NCBI RefSeq assembly: GCF_003946015.1
Contig: NZ_RHNU01000014.1
Coordinates: 1-64,000 of the forward strand
DNA: 64,000 nucleotides
Origin: Companilactobacillus insicii
GTDB taxonomy: Bacteria; Bacillota; Bacilli; Lactobacillales; Lactobacillaceae
Direction: 5' to 3'
Notes under the pieces: generated by a model
Told to the model about the DNA's origin: nothing
The model's database searches: none
What the model saw: only the letters and a program-made list of their open reading frames with translations
Made by a program: the position numbers and the translations under genes
Shown: positions 49,681-58,743 of the stretch, piece by piece
Layout of the letters: each line of letters begins with the position of its first letter
Numbering within the stretch: position 1 is the first letter of the stretch

Positions 49681-50961
49681 TTAATATTCTATTATGATGG
49701 GATCATAGTCAACGGTCAACAATCCATGATGAATTTCAATGCTATTTTCAGTAATTAAATTAGTATATTTTGCATCAGGAAGGTTAATCTTTACGCGAGA
49801 TGATTTACCCTTCAAGGTAAAGATACCTACACGAGTTTTATTATCTAACTTAAAGGTAACTTTAACAACATCATCATCCAATGCTTCGATATCATATGAA
49901 CCCTTGTACTGAATCGCATCTTGACTTAATTCGTGCATACATTTGATCAATGAACTTATGTCAAGATTTGTATTCCAATTCAGCTTATCAATATCAAATA
50001 AACTTGGTTGATGCTTCATTCCTACTTCTTGACCAGCATATATCAATGTTGAACCTTTTTGGAAGGCTGAAAAAGCAGTCCAGTTAATTAAATCATTTTC
50101 ATTAGGGAACAAGTGATGTGCTCTCGGCTGATCATGATTTTCTAAGCCACGCATTTTAATATAGTTTGCTGGATAAATCAATTCTTGCTGATTCAAGGAT
50201 TCCACATAACGACTAAGCGTTATTTCTCCATTAATATAACTACGATAAATTTGATCAATATCGTAATCATAGGCAAAATCAAATGCACGATATATTTCGC
50301 CATCTGATGAAATCCAGTAACCCTTATTGCGAATTGCCCTTATATAGTCTCCACCAGTTGATTCAGCTAGCCACAAAATATTGTCATTAACTTTTGATAC
50401 TTCTTGGCGAGCTTTTTCCCAGAATTGAATTGGAACTTGAGGAGCAACATCGCATCGGAATCCATCAACAATTTTTGCATACATCTTCAAGGTTTCAATT
50501 TGATAATCCCATAATCCTTGTTCAGAGTAATCTAATTCAGCAACATCACTCCACTCTGGATTCTTGTTATATAGATTTCCTTCATCGTCATGTAAGAACC
50601 ATTCGGGATGTTCTTTAAGTAATACAGAATCTCTAGAAGTGTGATTGTAGACAATATCGATCATAACTTTCATCCCATGAGCATGAATAGCCTTTGCCAA
50701 ATGTTCAAAATCGTTCCAGGTACCTTGAGATTTTTCAATCTTCCGATAATCACTAATTGCATACGGCGATCCGACATCACCTTTGCGATCAACTACACCG
50801 ACAGGATTAATTGGTAGTAACCATATATAATCCGTACCAAGGTTCTTAATACGTTCAAGATCATTTTCCAGTGCTTTAAGAGTCCCCTCTTGTGTATGAT
50901 TTCGTGTAAAAACACTATAAATTTGAACTTTTCTTAAATTTATATTTGTTTGATAAGCCAT
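49681..50961 (-). CDS. GH13 alpha-amylase-family enzyme (cytoplasmic maltodextrin hydrolase?)
   Basis: This 426-residue TIM-barrel glycoside hydrolase has no signal peptide, so it should act on imported oligosaccharides. GH13 regions: MIDIVYNHTS (I), VDGFRCDVA (II, nucleophile Asp), ILWLAESTG (III, acid Glu) and GLENHDQPR (IV). A short C-terminal beta domain follows. It is shorter than most alpha-glucosidases, with the unusual Cys next to the nucleophile and AES instead of GEx. The exact specificity (amylase, dextran glucosidase or transferase) cannot be read by eye. The start overlaps the preceding stop (TAATG). Confidence 0.8.
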   Translation of the reverse strand: MAYQTNINLRKVQIYSVFTRNHTQEGTLKALENDLERIKNLGTDYIWLLPINPVGVVDRKGDVGSPYAISDYRKIEKSQGTWNDFEHLAKAIHAHGMKVMIDIVYNHTSRDSVLLKEHPEWFLHDDEGNLYNKNPEWSDVAELDYSEQGLWDYQIETLKMYAKIVDGFRCDVAPQVPIQFWEKARQEVSKVNDNILWLAESTGGDYIRAIRNKGYWISSDGEIYRAFDFAYDYDIDQIYRSYINGEITLSRYVESLNQQELIYPANYIKMRGLENHDQPRAHHLFPNENDLINWTAFSAFQKGSTLIYAGQEVGMKHQPSLFDIDKLNWNTNLDISSLIKCMHELSQDAIQYKGSYDIEALDDDVVKVTFKLDNKTRVGIFTLKGKSSRVKINLPDAKYTNLITENSIEIHHGLLTVDYDPIIIEY

Positions 50962-52637
50962 TAATCAATTCTCCCATCGTTGACCAATGCACAACATCCC
51001 CATGGATCAAGGTGAATTTGTCCATTAGTTAATTTTATATCTTGGTTTGACAAAGCTATTCGGCAATCAAATTTAACCGGTAAAGGATAATCGATACTCT
51101 TATTTGAAATATTAACTACCACTAAGCCATAATCATTACTAGTTCTACGTTCAAATACAAACAAATTATCATCGGTTTTTAACAAACGATAATTCCCCAA
51201 GGTAAAACAGTCAGTAGATTTTAAACGTAATAACTTTTCGTAAAAATTTAAAACACTGTTTGGATCACTTTGCTCCTGCTGAGCATTTTCTTCAGAGTGT
51301 TCCGCCCAATTCCATGGTTGAGCATTAGAAAAACCTACAAATTGTGAATCATCCCATTGAAATGGTCCACGAGCGGTCATTTCATCTTGATCATTCAGCA
51401 ACTCCAAAATTTGTTCATCAGGAATATCTTTAGCACGTAAATTCTGAATCAAATCTACTGCTCGCTGATCATCAAAGTCCTCTAACTTTTCGTATTTCAG
51501 TCCATGCTGTCCAAGTTCCTCACCATAGTAAATAATCGGAATTCCTCGCTGAAGAAACATCATCACTGCCAATGATTTTTTAAGTTTATTATCATCAGTG
51601 GGCAAATTAAGTCGGTCAACAAAGCGACTAATATCGTGATTACCCCAAGTTAAAGCAGGAAAACTCGTATTTGCTAATACACTCTCCCACTTAACAAATG
51701 TATTTTTGAATCTGTTAAGTGATAACTTTCGAGGTCTAAAGAACTTAGGTACATCACCAAAGTTATCATCGTCATATACCTCACCAAAATTGTCAGAAGA
51801 AACGACCATGTCACAACCATTTTCCTCTGGTTGAGTATATTCTGCTGCTTGATAAGCATTTGCAGATGCTGCCTCTCCTAGCAAAAAAATATCCGAATTT
51901 TCTTTTTTTATTTGGCTAACAAACCCACCAAGATATTTTTTTAATTCGGGTAAATTAGCAAAGAAAGTATCATCGACTGGATATTTCTCAGAGTTACTCA
52001 GTGCCATCTGGCCCAAATCAGCTTTTGCCATATGAATAAAGGCATCCAGCCTAAAACCATCAACGCCCTTTTGAATCCAAAACTTTGCGATATCGGCCAT
52101 TGAATTTTGAACTTCAACATTCTTCCAATTTAAATCAGGCATCTTCTTATCAAATAAATGGAAATAATAGTAATCACTGTCAGAATGGACTTTGGACCAA
52201 ACACTTCCGCCAAAAAAAGATCCCCAGTTATTTGGTTCGTGGCCATTTACTTGTTTTTTCCAAATGTAATAATCCTTAAAAATACTATTTTTATTGGTTA
52301 CAGCATCTCTAAACCATGGATGTTGATCTGACGTATGATTAATTGGCAAATCCAGTATTATATATATATTTCGTCTGTGTGCTTCTTTTAAAAGGTCTTC
52401 AAAATCATCTATTGTTCCCAAACTAGGATCAATTGCAAAATAATTAGATACATCATAACCATTGTCAACCTGTGGCGAAACAAAAATAGGATTTAACCAA
52501 ATAGTATTAACACCGAGTTGTTCAATATAATCCAAACGTTGAATAATACCTGGCAAATCACCAATGCCATCGCCATTAGAATCTTGAAAACTTTTCGGAT
52601 ATATTTGATAAATAATTGCATTATCATACCATTTCAT
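50961..52637 (-). CDS. malL: Oligo-1,6-glucosidase / alpha-glucosidase (GH13_31)
   Basis: This is a cytoplasmic exo-glucosidase that releases glucose from isomaltose-type or maltose-type ends. The 558-residue protein starts MKWYDNAIIYQIYPKSFQDSNGDGIGDLPG, with a calcium-site-like DxNxDGxGD. GH13 regions follow: DLPINHTSDQHPWF, VDGFRLDAF (nucleophile Asp), IFLLGEAAS (acid Glu) and LTWGNHDISR. After region II the sequence has IHMAKAD. Bond preference cannot be fixed by eye. It is first of two GH13 genes after the regulator gene and is preceded by an operator and a cre site. Confidence 0.88.
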   Translation of the reverse strand: MKWYDNAIIYQIYPKSFQDSNGDGIGDLPGIIQRLDYIEQLGVNTIWLNPIFVSPQVDNGYDVSNYFAIDPSLGTIDDFEDLLKEAHRRNIYIILDLPINHTSDQHPWFRDAVTNKNSIFKDYYIWKKQVNGHEPNNWGSFFGGSVWSKVHSDSDYYYFHLFDKKMPDLNWKNVEVQNSMADIAKFWIQKGVDGFRLDAFIHMAKADLGQMALSNSEKYPVDDTFFANLPELKKYLGGFVSQIKKENSDIFLLGEAASANAYQAAEYTQPEENGCDMVVSSDNFGEVYDDDNFGDVPKFFRPRKLSLNRFKNTFVKWESVLANTSFPALTWGNHDISRFVDRLNLPTDDNKLKKSLAVMMFLQRGIPIIYYGEELGQHGLKYEKLEDFDDQRAVDLIQNLRAKDIPDEQILELLNDQDEMTARGPFQWDDSQFVGFSNAQPWNWAEHSEENAQQEQSDPNSVLNFYEKLLRLKSTDCFTLGNYRLLKTDDNLFVFERRTSNDYGLVVVNISNKSIDYPLPVKFDCRIALSNQDIKLTNGQIHLDPWGCCALVNDGRID

Positions 52638-52658
52638 TATGTTTAAGCCCTCCTAACC

Positions 52659-52672
52659 GGTAACCGCTTCCA
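52659..52672 (-). promoter_or_regulatory. cre-like site before the glucosidase genes
   Basis: The minus strand reads TGGAAGCGGTTACC, matching the cre consensus except for the last base. It lies 22 bases before the malL start and overlaps a half-operator TTACCGG. Confidence 0.55.
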
Positions 52673-52681
52673 AACAAGTAT

Positions 52682-52711
52682 AAAAAAATAAGCCCAATAA
52701 TAATAGGGCTT
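52682..52711 (-). terminator. Terminator of the LacI regulator gene
   Basis: AAGCCC (52690-52695) pairs with GGGCTT (52706-52711), then ATTTTTTT on the minus strand. Confidence 0.75.
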
Positions 52712-52718
52712 ACACAAA

Positions 52719-52732
52719 TGTTACCGATAACA
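52719..52732. promoter_or_regulatory. LacI-type operator, copy 2
   Basis: This is the same 14-base sequence as at 49602-49615. It lies between the regulator stop and the terminator, upstream of malL. It may control malL or act as an auxiliary site. Confidence 0.6.
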
Positions 52733-52737
52733 TCTTT

Positions 52738-53685
52738 TTAATCTCTTAAAGTTCCACCAATACTTATCTTAGGTTCAAAAATCAAATTTCCTTGAGACAT
52801 CTTTGAATTGATCTTGTCCAATAAGTTTTCACCACAAGCACTTCCCATCTCAATTATTGATTGTTTAACCGTGGTAATTTTTGGCGAAGCAACTTGGCTT
52901 AAGAATACTCCATCAAATCCAGTTACACCATAATCATCTGGAATAGAACCACCACAACGTGAAATGCCACGCTCAATTCCCATTGCCAAACGATCTGAGG
53001 CACAAATAAATGCGGTATTCGGTTCAATCTCTTTCCAATGTTCAGTAATAAACTCTTCTGCTAAATGACTGTGATTATCAAATCTATATAACTCTGGAAT
53101 CATTTGATTTTCCTGAACTTGTTGAATATATCCCGCCTCACGAGAATACTCAAACGACTCTTTACTATCTATACCAATATAGACTAAGTGATCATATCCT
53201 CGTTCCAATACTAACTTAGCCATTTTATAAGTTCCAGCCTTATTATTAGTGTCTACATAATCCAGACCATATCGGTTTTCACCAAACATAATCAATGGTT
53301 TATCTAATTTTTTAATCCAATCAAGATCCTCTTTACGCATACCTGTAATAATATAACCGTCACAGTTACCAATATCAAAATTGCGACGAGTGACCAATTG
53401 TAATGAATATTGGTGCAAGTCTAGAGTCTTGGCAATTCCTACCATTAGGTTCATATAATAAGGTTCAGTCGTATCGATATCTTCTAAAATACACAACTTT
53501 ACGATTCTTGTTGAATTGTTGACCAAAGCTTTGGCAATCAAATTAGGACGATAATCCAATTCCTTCATAGCTTGATAGACCAATTGTTTAAGTTCATTAG
53601 TAACCATATCTGGATGATTAATGACTCGTGATACTGTCATTTTTGAAACGTTGGCACGCTTTGCCACATCCATAAGTGTTGCCAT
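52738..53685 (-). CDS. malR: LacI-family transcriptional regulator of the maltose locus
   Basis: This 315-residue repressor or activator has the LacI helix-turn-helix at the N-terminus (TLMDVAKRANVSKMTVSRVINHPDMV) with hinge region YRPNLIAKAL. A periplasmic-binding-like effector domain follows (DYVDTNNKAGTYKMAKLVLERG, then FICASDRLAMGIERG and GVTGFDGVFLSQVASP). The position at the head of the co-oriented maltose locus and the two identical operators support it as the local regulator. The effector is presumably maltose or a derivative. It has its own promoter. Confidence 0.88.
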   Translation of the reverse strand: MATLMDVAKRANVSKMTVSRVINHPDMVTNELKQLVYQAMKELDYRPNLIAKALVNNSTRIVKLCILEDIDTTEPYYMNLMVGIAKTLDLHQYSLQLVTRRNFDIGNCDGYIITGMRKEDLDWIKKLDKPLIMFGENRYGLDYVDTNNKAGTYKMAKLVLERGYDHLVYIGIDSKESFEYSREAGYIQQVQENQMIPELYRFDNHSHLAEEFITEHWKEIEPNTAFICASDRLAMGIERGISRCGGSIPDDYGVTGFDGVFLSQVASPKITTVKQSIIEMGSACGENLLDKINSKMSQGNLIFEPKISIGGTLRD

Positions 53686-53726
53686 ACCTTACAACTCCCT
53701 TAATAAATATTTCCCTTATGCTTACA

Positions 53727-53754
53727 ATTATACCAATTTGTTCTTTTCTGTTCA
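53727..53754 (-). promoter_or_regulatory. Promoter of the LacI regulator gene
   Basis: TATAAT (53727-53732) lies 16 bases from TGAACA (53749-53754) on the minus strand, 42 bases before the ATG. Confidence 0.55.
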
Positions 53755-53770
53755 TTATTATTTTTATATA

Positions 53771-53805
53771 AAAAAATTCCAATCCTAAAAATTAAGATTG
53801 GAATT
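53771..53805 (-). terminator. Terminator of the DoxX gene
   Basis: AATTCCAATC (53775-53784) pairs with GATTGGAATT (53796-53805), followed by a T-run on the minus strand. Confidence 0.8.
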
Positions 53806-53810
53806 ACGAA

Positions 53811-54314
53811 CTAATTAAAGTCTATTTCGGTTTTTTTCTTAAAAATATGCTTTCTCATCCATGGAATTACCCAATAATCCAAACCAATTTTACCGGCATT
53901 AAATCCAGCAAAGATAATAAACATTTCTAAGAAAATGTATTCAGGGTTTACTGAAACTGTTCCAGCTAACATGTATGAAAAATTCATCATCATTCCGAAG
54001 AAAGTTGCTGCAGTTGTTAAACATCCAAAAATTAGACCAAGACCAACTAAGAACTCTCCCCATGCGACCATGAAGCTAATTGCACCATTATTAGGTAGGA
54101 TCATGTGTTGAATCATACTGTTAAACCAAGGATACAATACATTACCTTCTGGTCCCTTTACAGGATTCTTAACAACACCCATCAACATTCCTTGTGCTGA
54201 GAATCCACCAGTAATTTTACCCCATCCAGCGATTGCCCATTCAAAACCAAGATATATTCTAATAATTGCCAAAACAATCGAAGCATACTTATTACTACGT
54301 AAAAACTTAACCAT
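53811..54314 (-). CDS. DoxX-family membrane protein
   Basis: This 167-residue membrane protein has four transmembrane segments and the DoxX features YLGFEWAIAGWGKITGGF and VAWGEFLVGLGLIFGCLTTAATFFGMMMNFSYMLAGTVS. DoxX/TQO-small-subunit-like proteins in Firmicutes are linked to redox stress, but the function is not defined here. The frame extends nine codons upstream, but GGAGGGG precedes the ATG at 54314. A possible promoter is TTGTGT-17-TATGAT on the minus strand at about 54328-54365. Confidence 0.8.
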   Translation of the reverse strand: MVKFLRSNKYASIVLAIIRIYLGFEWAIAGWGKITGGFSAQGMLMGVVKNPVKGPEGNVLYPWFNSMIQHMILPNNGAISFMVAWGEFLVGLGLIFGCLTTAATFFGMMMNFSYMLAGTVSVNPEYIFLEMFIIFAGFNAGKIGLDYWVIPWMRKHIFKKKTEIDFN

Positions 54315-54677
54315 TATTTCCCCTCCTTTGATAATATACAAATCATACTACTTTGAGATTATATACACAAAGAATTATTCTTTTATATAAAAAAATCATA
54401 ATTATCAAAAAATCATCGAAATATGTATATACATCATTACAGAGGTAAATGCTGCTGTTATAGGATTAATCACAATAATCAAACATAGTAATATTTTAAA
54501 TACATTATAAAAAATGATAATCAATTATTTCACTATATCCAATAACTAACGAACAAATTTATTTATCATCTTTTATCAAGATAAATTCTTCTATACATTT
54601 CAGCAACATATTTATGCACTTATTATTTGATAATTACCGTATACCCGACCAAAATAGTGCATCAAAGGGGTGGTTGT
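54315..54677. promoter_or_regulatory. 363-base divergent gap between DoxX and GT2 genes
   Basis: The gap is very AT-rich and no ORF with a ribosome site is seen. It holds the presumed DoxX promoter (minus strand) and a perfect 12-bp palindrome ATGTATATACAT at 54423-54434. No clear promoter for the glycosyltransferase could be chosen. Confidence 0.4.
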
Positions 54678-55952
54678 ATGATTTTCTATATCGTTGCTTT
54701 AATCATATTTATGACACAATGCTTTCTGATGATATTCTCATTTTTTAATGATCAGTATCAAAAAACAAACTCTAATAATACAAATAAAAAAGAAAAGTTT
54801 TTTTATATCATATTAATTCCCTGTTTAAATGAAGAAAAAGTCATTGGAAACACTTTGAAACAGTTACTTGAAATGCAAATGGAAAAACATATTATAGTTA
54901 TCGATGACGCATCCATCGATAACACAGTTTCAACGGTAGAAAATATATCTGGTCCTATTACTATCATTAAGCGTAAAAAACCTAATGCACAAATAGGTAA
55001 AGGAAGTGCATTGAATTCCGCAGTTCCAACAATTAAAAGTATTATTAAACAATCATCATTTGATCAAGCTCATTCAATCATCGGTGTGATGGATGCCGAT
55101 GGTGTTTTGAGTTTCAATTCAAGTGTTGAACTAGATAATGCATTTGCAGATAAAAGCGTTGCTGCCGCTCAGTTACGAGTTAAAATGAAATCGCCAAAAA
55201 CTATTTTACAAACTTTCCAAGATATTGAGTTTTTTGTTATAAATCATTTAACACAGTTGTTTAGATCGTATATTGATGCAACTGCACTTTGTGGTAATGG
55301 TCAATTCTTCAGAGCTTCTTCTGTTTTTGATAAACTCGGTGACAAGCCTTGGGGCAATGCCCTTCTCGAAGATTACGAACTAACACTGCGTATGAAATTA
55401 AAAAGCCTAAAAATAAAATACATTGGAAATGCTTATGTTGATCAAGAAGCACTTACTAGTCTTAAAAAATTAGTCGTCCAAAGAGCTAGGTGGTCACAAG
55501 GTGGATTCAACTGTTGGAAATACTTAAAACAAGTTATGCGTTCTAAAACCATGTCAAAACTACAAAAATCAGATGTTCTCTTGTTTTGTATAATGCCAAT
55601 ACTGAATATTTTGTCAGATATAACTATTATTATTTACACCGTAAAATTCTTCATAATTGACTCAGGAGATTTACTAAATGGATTAATAGACTTTTTCTTC
55701 CTCTCAATTTTGGGATTGTTATTTGGAGTTTTATTTACTGAATTGTACATACGTGAACTAAAGAAGACCGAAAAAAACGGTGTGATTATAAACCACACCG
55801 ATTTCTTAAATGAACATTCGAATCTAGTAAAAAGATTAAGAGCCATTTTATTAGTTTCATATATGTATATAGTATTTTTTGTAAGTTTAATGATATCGAT
55901 CTTTAGATTATCTAAAAATAATAATAGTTGGGTAAAAACTAAAAGAATTTAA
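54678..55952 (+). CDS. Processive family 2 glycosyltransferase (membrane)
   Basis: This is a membrane-bound synthase that likely makes or extends a beta-linked polysaccharide. The 424-residue protein has an N-terminal TM, a GT-A domain with VIDDAS, the DxD motif GVMDADG, LEDYEL (general base region) and QRARW, which is the Q/RxxRW signature of processive synthases such as IcaA/PgaA and cellulose or hyaluronan synthase. Three to four C-terminal TM segments follow. The ATG at 54678 follows AAAGGGGTGG. There are no partner polysaccharide genes nearby, so the product is unknown. Confidence 0.85.
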   Translation: MIFYIVALIIFMTQCFLMIFSFFNDQYQKTNSNNTNKKEKFFYIILIPCLNEEKVIGNTLKQLLEMQMEKHIIVIDDASIDNTVSTVENISGPITIIKRKKPNAQIGKGSALNSAVPTIKSIIKQSSFDQAHSIIGVMDADGVLSFNSSVELDNAFADKSVAAAQLRVKMKSPKTILQTFQDIEFFVINHLTQLFRSYIDATALCGNGQFFRASSVFDKLGDKPWGNALLEDYELTLRMKLKSLKIKYIGNAYVDQEALTSLKKLVVQRARWSQGGFNCWKYLKQVMRSKTMSKLQKSDVLLFCIMPILNILSDITIIIYTVKFFIIDSGDLLNGLIDFFFLSILGLLFGVLFTELYIRELKKTEKNGVIINHTDFLNEHSNLVKRLRAILLVSYMYIVFFVSLMISIFRLSKNNNSWVKTKRI

Positions 55953-56086
55953 TTTCTTTTCCTTTTATTAATAAAATACAAAAACAATGCTGAACCCAAT
56001 AGAGCGCTAATCAATAAACAAGGCAAATAATAGTTAGGTACGAAAATACTTTTACTAATTAATTGAAATATAGCCAACTTAAACAT
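55949..56086 (-). CDS. 45-residue membrane protein
   Basis: The protein begins MFKLAIFQLISKSIF and ends LYFINKRKRN, with one or two hydrophobic segments and a basic C-terminus. TTGAGGTGAT lies eight bases before the ATG at 56086. Its stop overlaps the stop of the convergent glycosyltransferase gene. The family is not recognised. Confidence 0.5.
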   Translation of the reverse strand: MFKLAIFQLISKSIFVPNYYLPCLLISALLGSALFLYFINKRKRN

Positions 56087-56201
56087 GTTTATCACCTCAA
56101 ATTATTATTTATAGTGATTGTTACATGTTTAAACATATAATTCAAATAATCAAACTTATGACAAAAAGCAATTTTGCACGATTTAATTATATAACTTAAA
56201 A

Positions 56202-56238
56202 AAATAAGCTTAAAGCCGTATAGGCCTTAAGCTTATTT
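56202..56238. terminator. Terminator, probably of the TraX-like gene
   Basis: AAATAAGCTTAA (56202-56213) pairs with TTAAGCTTATTT (56227-56238), extended by GCC/GGC. The minus-strand side has seven T. It lies 170 bases beyond the TraX-like stop. Confidence 0.75.
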
Positions 56239-56407
56239 AATTACAAATTTAGCATATGATATGTAGTTTATATTTGATAAATGTTCAAACTCATCTATCA
56301 ATATTAATTATTACGCTGATAAGTACTTTAGTAAATGGTTTATGGTGAATGTAACTGAATCGTTAGTTCAGTCTTACAATTTCGTAAGGTTGAATTCTTA
56401 CCTTAAT

Positions 56408-57154
56408 TTACTTAGCAAGATAATTAGCAACAAGGTGAATAATCCATAGATGTGCTGGATAAAAAATATAAAACAAATATTTCAATCGCGATGCATATTT
56501 CCATTGTTTGCCGTTATACAAATGCAATAATGGAACTATCAAAATAAAAAATAAGTTACTTGCGTTCATAGCAATACTATCATAAACACTAATAAGATTG
56601 CCGGTATCCATTACCGGTATAGTCATTGATAATTCAATAATACCGAAGAAAGCTGCTAATCCTAAATAAGATAAATCACGTTTTTTGACATTATCATATG
56701 TTAAATTAGTAATGAACATAAAAGGAAGTAACAAGAAACTACCTTCAAGTATTGGAATACATCCAATCAACATTAGTAAAAATGAAATGCATTTATTACG
56801 CTTGGATCCAGTATTCCATAACATGGTTATTGCCGCACCAACAGCCAGTGTTATAAAAATATTGTCTCCTAAGATGGACATTTTATAGTCTTGATTCAAG
56901 AATTGGTTCATAATGAAATTACCTAGGGCCATAAATACGCCCCAACCTGATAATCTAAGTAAATAATTTCGTTTACTATGTGTATATTTCAAGCCTTCTA
57001 TAACTAAGTATCCAAATCCTACCGCAACAACACGAGTTATTAAATGAAACGTATCAGCCAAATATGGTGATATAAAATATGGTATGTGATCCAAGACCAT
57101 TAAAAACATTAGTATCAATTTAAAAATTTCTCGATCGTACATAAATTTACGCAT
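56408..57154 (-). CDS. TraX-family membrane protein
   Basis: This 248-residue protein has about eight transmembrane segments. The ends match TraX: KLILMFLMVLDHIPYFI at the start and LKYLFYIFYPAHLWIIHL at the end. TraX in F plasmids acetylates pilin, and the family is related to acyltransferase-3 membrane enzymes. In Lactobacillales it is chromosomal and probably acylates a surface component. TTGGAGGAT precedes the ATG at 57154; the TTG five codons earlier is part of that site. Confidence 0.75.
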   Translation of the reverse strand: MRKFMYDREIFKLILMFLMVLDHIPYFISPYLADTFHLITRVVAVGFGYLVIEGLKYTHSKRNYLLRLSGWGVFMALGNFIMNQFLNQDYKMSILGDNIFITLAVGAAITMLWNTGSKRNKCISFLLMLIGCIPILEGSFLLLPFMFITNLTYDNVKKRDLSYLGLAAFFGIIELSMTIPVMDTGNLISVYDSIAMNASNLFFILIVPLLHLYNGKQWKYASRLKYLFYIFYPAHLWIIHLVANYLAK

Positions 57155-57267
57155 CCAATTATCCTCCAAAATATTTATCCTTAAAACATTATTTAGAAAA
57201 TATGAAGATAAGTAAATAGACCTTTCACAAGTGTTAGCGGAAATGACGAAATCGTAAGGAGATCATA

Positions 57268-57666
57268 ATGATGGCACCATTTAATGAATTTACATTAGCA
57301 ATTTCAGCAATAATATTGGTAGTAACTACCATAGTCGGAGTAATCCTTTTGTCTACCTCAATCTTCAAAATAAATTCTTCCATGAAAAAAGCCGTTGATA
57401 TTATTGAAAAATATCAACGACCATATCTGATCATAAATTTAGATGACACTAATTTGATCGTTAAAAACACTGGAAAATCAGTCGCCATTATTGATTCTAT
57501 AATTATTAATAATGAAGAAAAATTAGATGAACTAACAGGAAAAATTATTAATCCAGAACAATCAATTCTAGCAAAAGGCAATTATAAAAGTCAGAAAAGA
57601 ATTTTTATAGAATTAAACTATCATGATGAAAGCAAAATCTATAAAGACTCACTTCCCCTTAGATAA
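57268..57666 (+). CDS. Membrane-anchored protein, unknown
   Basis: A 132-residue protein with one N-terminal TM (about 8-33) and a beta-rich soluble part (PYLIINLDDTNLIVKNTGKSVAIIDSIIINN). This resembles small Ig-like sensor modules seen in uncharacterised Firmicutes proteins. Tandem ATGs follow AAGGAGAT. The function is unknown. Confidence 0.6.
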   Translation: MMAPFNEFTLAISAIILVVTTIVGVILLSTSIFKINSSMKKAVDIIEKYQRPYLIINLDDTNLIVKNTGKSVAIIDSIIINNEEKLDELTGKIINPEQSILAKGNYKSQKRIFIELNYHDESKIYKDSLPLR

Positions 57667-57740
57667 TAGCAACATCTAATTCTAAAATTATTACTTATAG
57701 ATAAGAAATTAAATCAGATTCAAAAGATTACCGATAATTT

Positions 57741-57778
57741 AAAAAGTGAGAAGTAAAATTAATTACGTCTCACTTTTT
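57741..57778. terminator. Bidirectional terminator between convergent genes
   Basis: AAAAAGTGAGAAGTAA pairs with TTACGTCTCACTTTTT around an AATTAA loop. Confidence 0.75.
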
Positions 57779-58694
57779 ATTTGAAATACTTAGCAGCAAA
57801 TGCTGTGGTTTCTTCGATGTACTTAGCTTTTTCTATACTATAAGCCTTACCATGCCCTGCGCCTTTAACAATCCACATTTTCTTTGGATTATTTGCATTC
57901 TTATAATTAGTATATATATTATCTGTAGGAACAAATGTATCCTTTGAGCCATGAATCAAGAATAATGGAACATGACTCTTCTTCAGAGTATTCTTGGTAT
58001 TTGCCGCATAAAAGTTATACCCAGCAAATATTCTGGAATAGATAGCGGCTGTTTGAACCAATGGAAAACTTGGTAAATTAAACATTTCCTTCAATTGATA
58101 GTTCAACTCACCAGAAATAGTTGAATATCCGCAATCTTCAATTGCCCATTTAACGTTTTTGGGATGTTTGCCCAACGTATACATGACAGTTGCAGCACCC
58201 ATACTGATACCATACATCCCAATTTCAGAGTTTTTACCATTTAGCTTATTAACTCTATCGATCCATTCTATAATATCATTACGATCCTTCCAGCCGTATC
58301 CAGCATATTGTCCTCCGCTCATACCAAAGGAACGATTATCAGGTGCTAAAACATTATAGCCAGCTTTATGGAATATTTTTACAAATGATCCCATATATTT
58401 ACTTGCACTACCATAGCCATGAATAACTAGGACAGTTTTATTCGTTTTCTTTTTAGCTGGAAGATATCTAGCTTTCAATGTTAATCCATCTTTAGACTTT
58501 TCAGTCCAGATCTTTTGATTCTGTTGATCAAACCACTTATTATTTCCCTTTAATTCAGTGTTACCGGTTGTGCTACTATAACCACCCTTTTTAAAGGCAT
58601 AATTAAATAGGTAAGCACCCCCGCCTAAATCAGCAATAATAAAAATCCCCAACAACGAAATCAATATTATTTTTATTATCTTTTTACCACGCAT
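57777..58694 (-). CDS. Membrane-anchored alpha/beta hydrolase
   Basis: This 305-residue serine hydrolase has an N-terminal TM (about 6-30) and an alpha/beta-hydrolase fold facing outward. Features are VLVIHGYGSASKYMG (oxyanion region), the nucleophile elbow GMYGISMGAATVM, the acid Asp in LIHGSKDTFVP and the base His in VKGAGHGKAYS, so the triad is complete. The substrate is unknown; such proteins are often annotated as esterases or lysophospholipases. Confidence 0.85.
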   Translation of the reverse strand: MRGKKIIKIILISLLGIFIIADLGGGAYLFNYAFKKGGYSSTTGNTELKGNNKWFDQQNQKIWTEKSKDGLTLKARYLPAKKKTNKTVLVIHGYGSASKYMGSFVKIFHKAGYNVLAPDNRSFGMSGGQYAGYGWKDRNDIIEWIDRVNKLNGKNSEIGMYGISMGAATVMYTLGKHPKNVKWAIEDCGYSTISGELNYQLKEMFNLPSFPLVQTAAIYSRIFAGYNFYAANTKNTLKKSHVPLFLIHGSKDTFVPTDNIYTNYKNANNPKKMWIVKGAGHGKAYSIEKAKYIEETTAFAAKYFK

Positions 58695-58743
58695 AAATCT
58701 AACCTGCTTCTTCGTAAATGTACTAATATAATATCATTTTAGC

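Noticed and set aside
56408-57154. Conjugative element suggested by TraX
   Set aside because: No other conjugation gene, integrase or repeat is nearby; chromosomal TraX-like acyltransferases are common in Lactobacillales.
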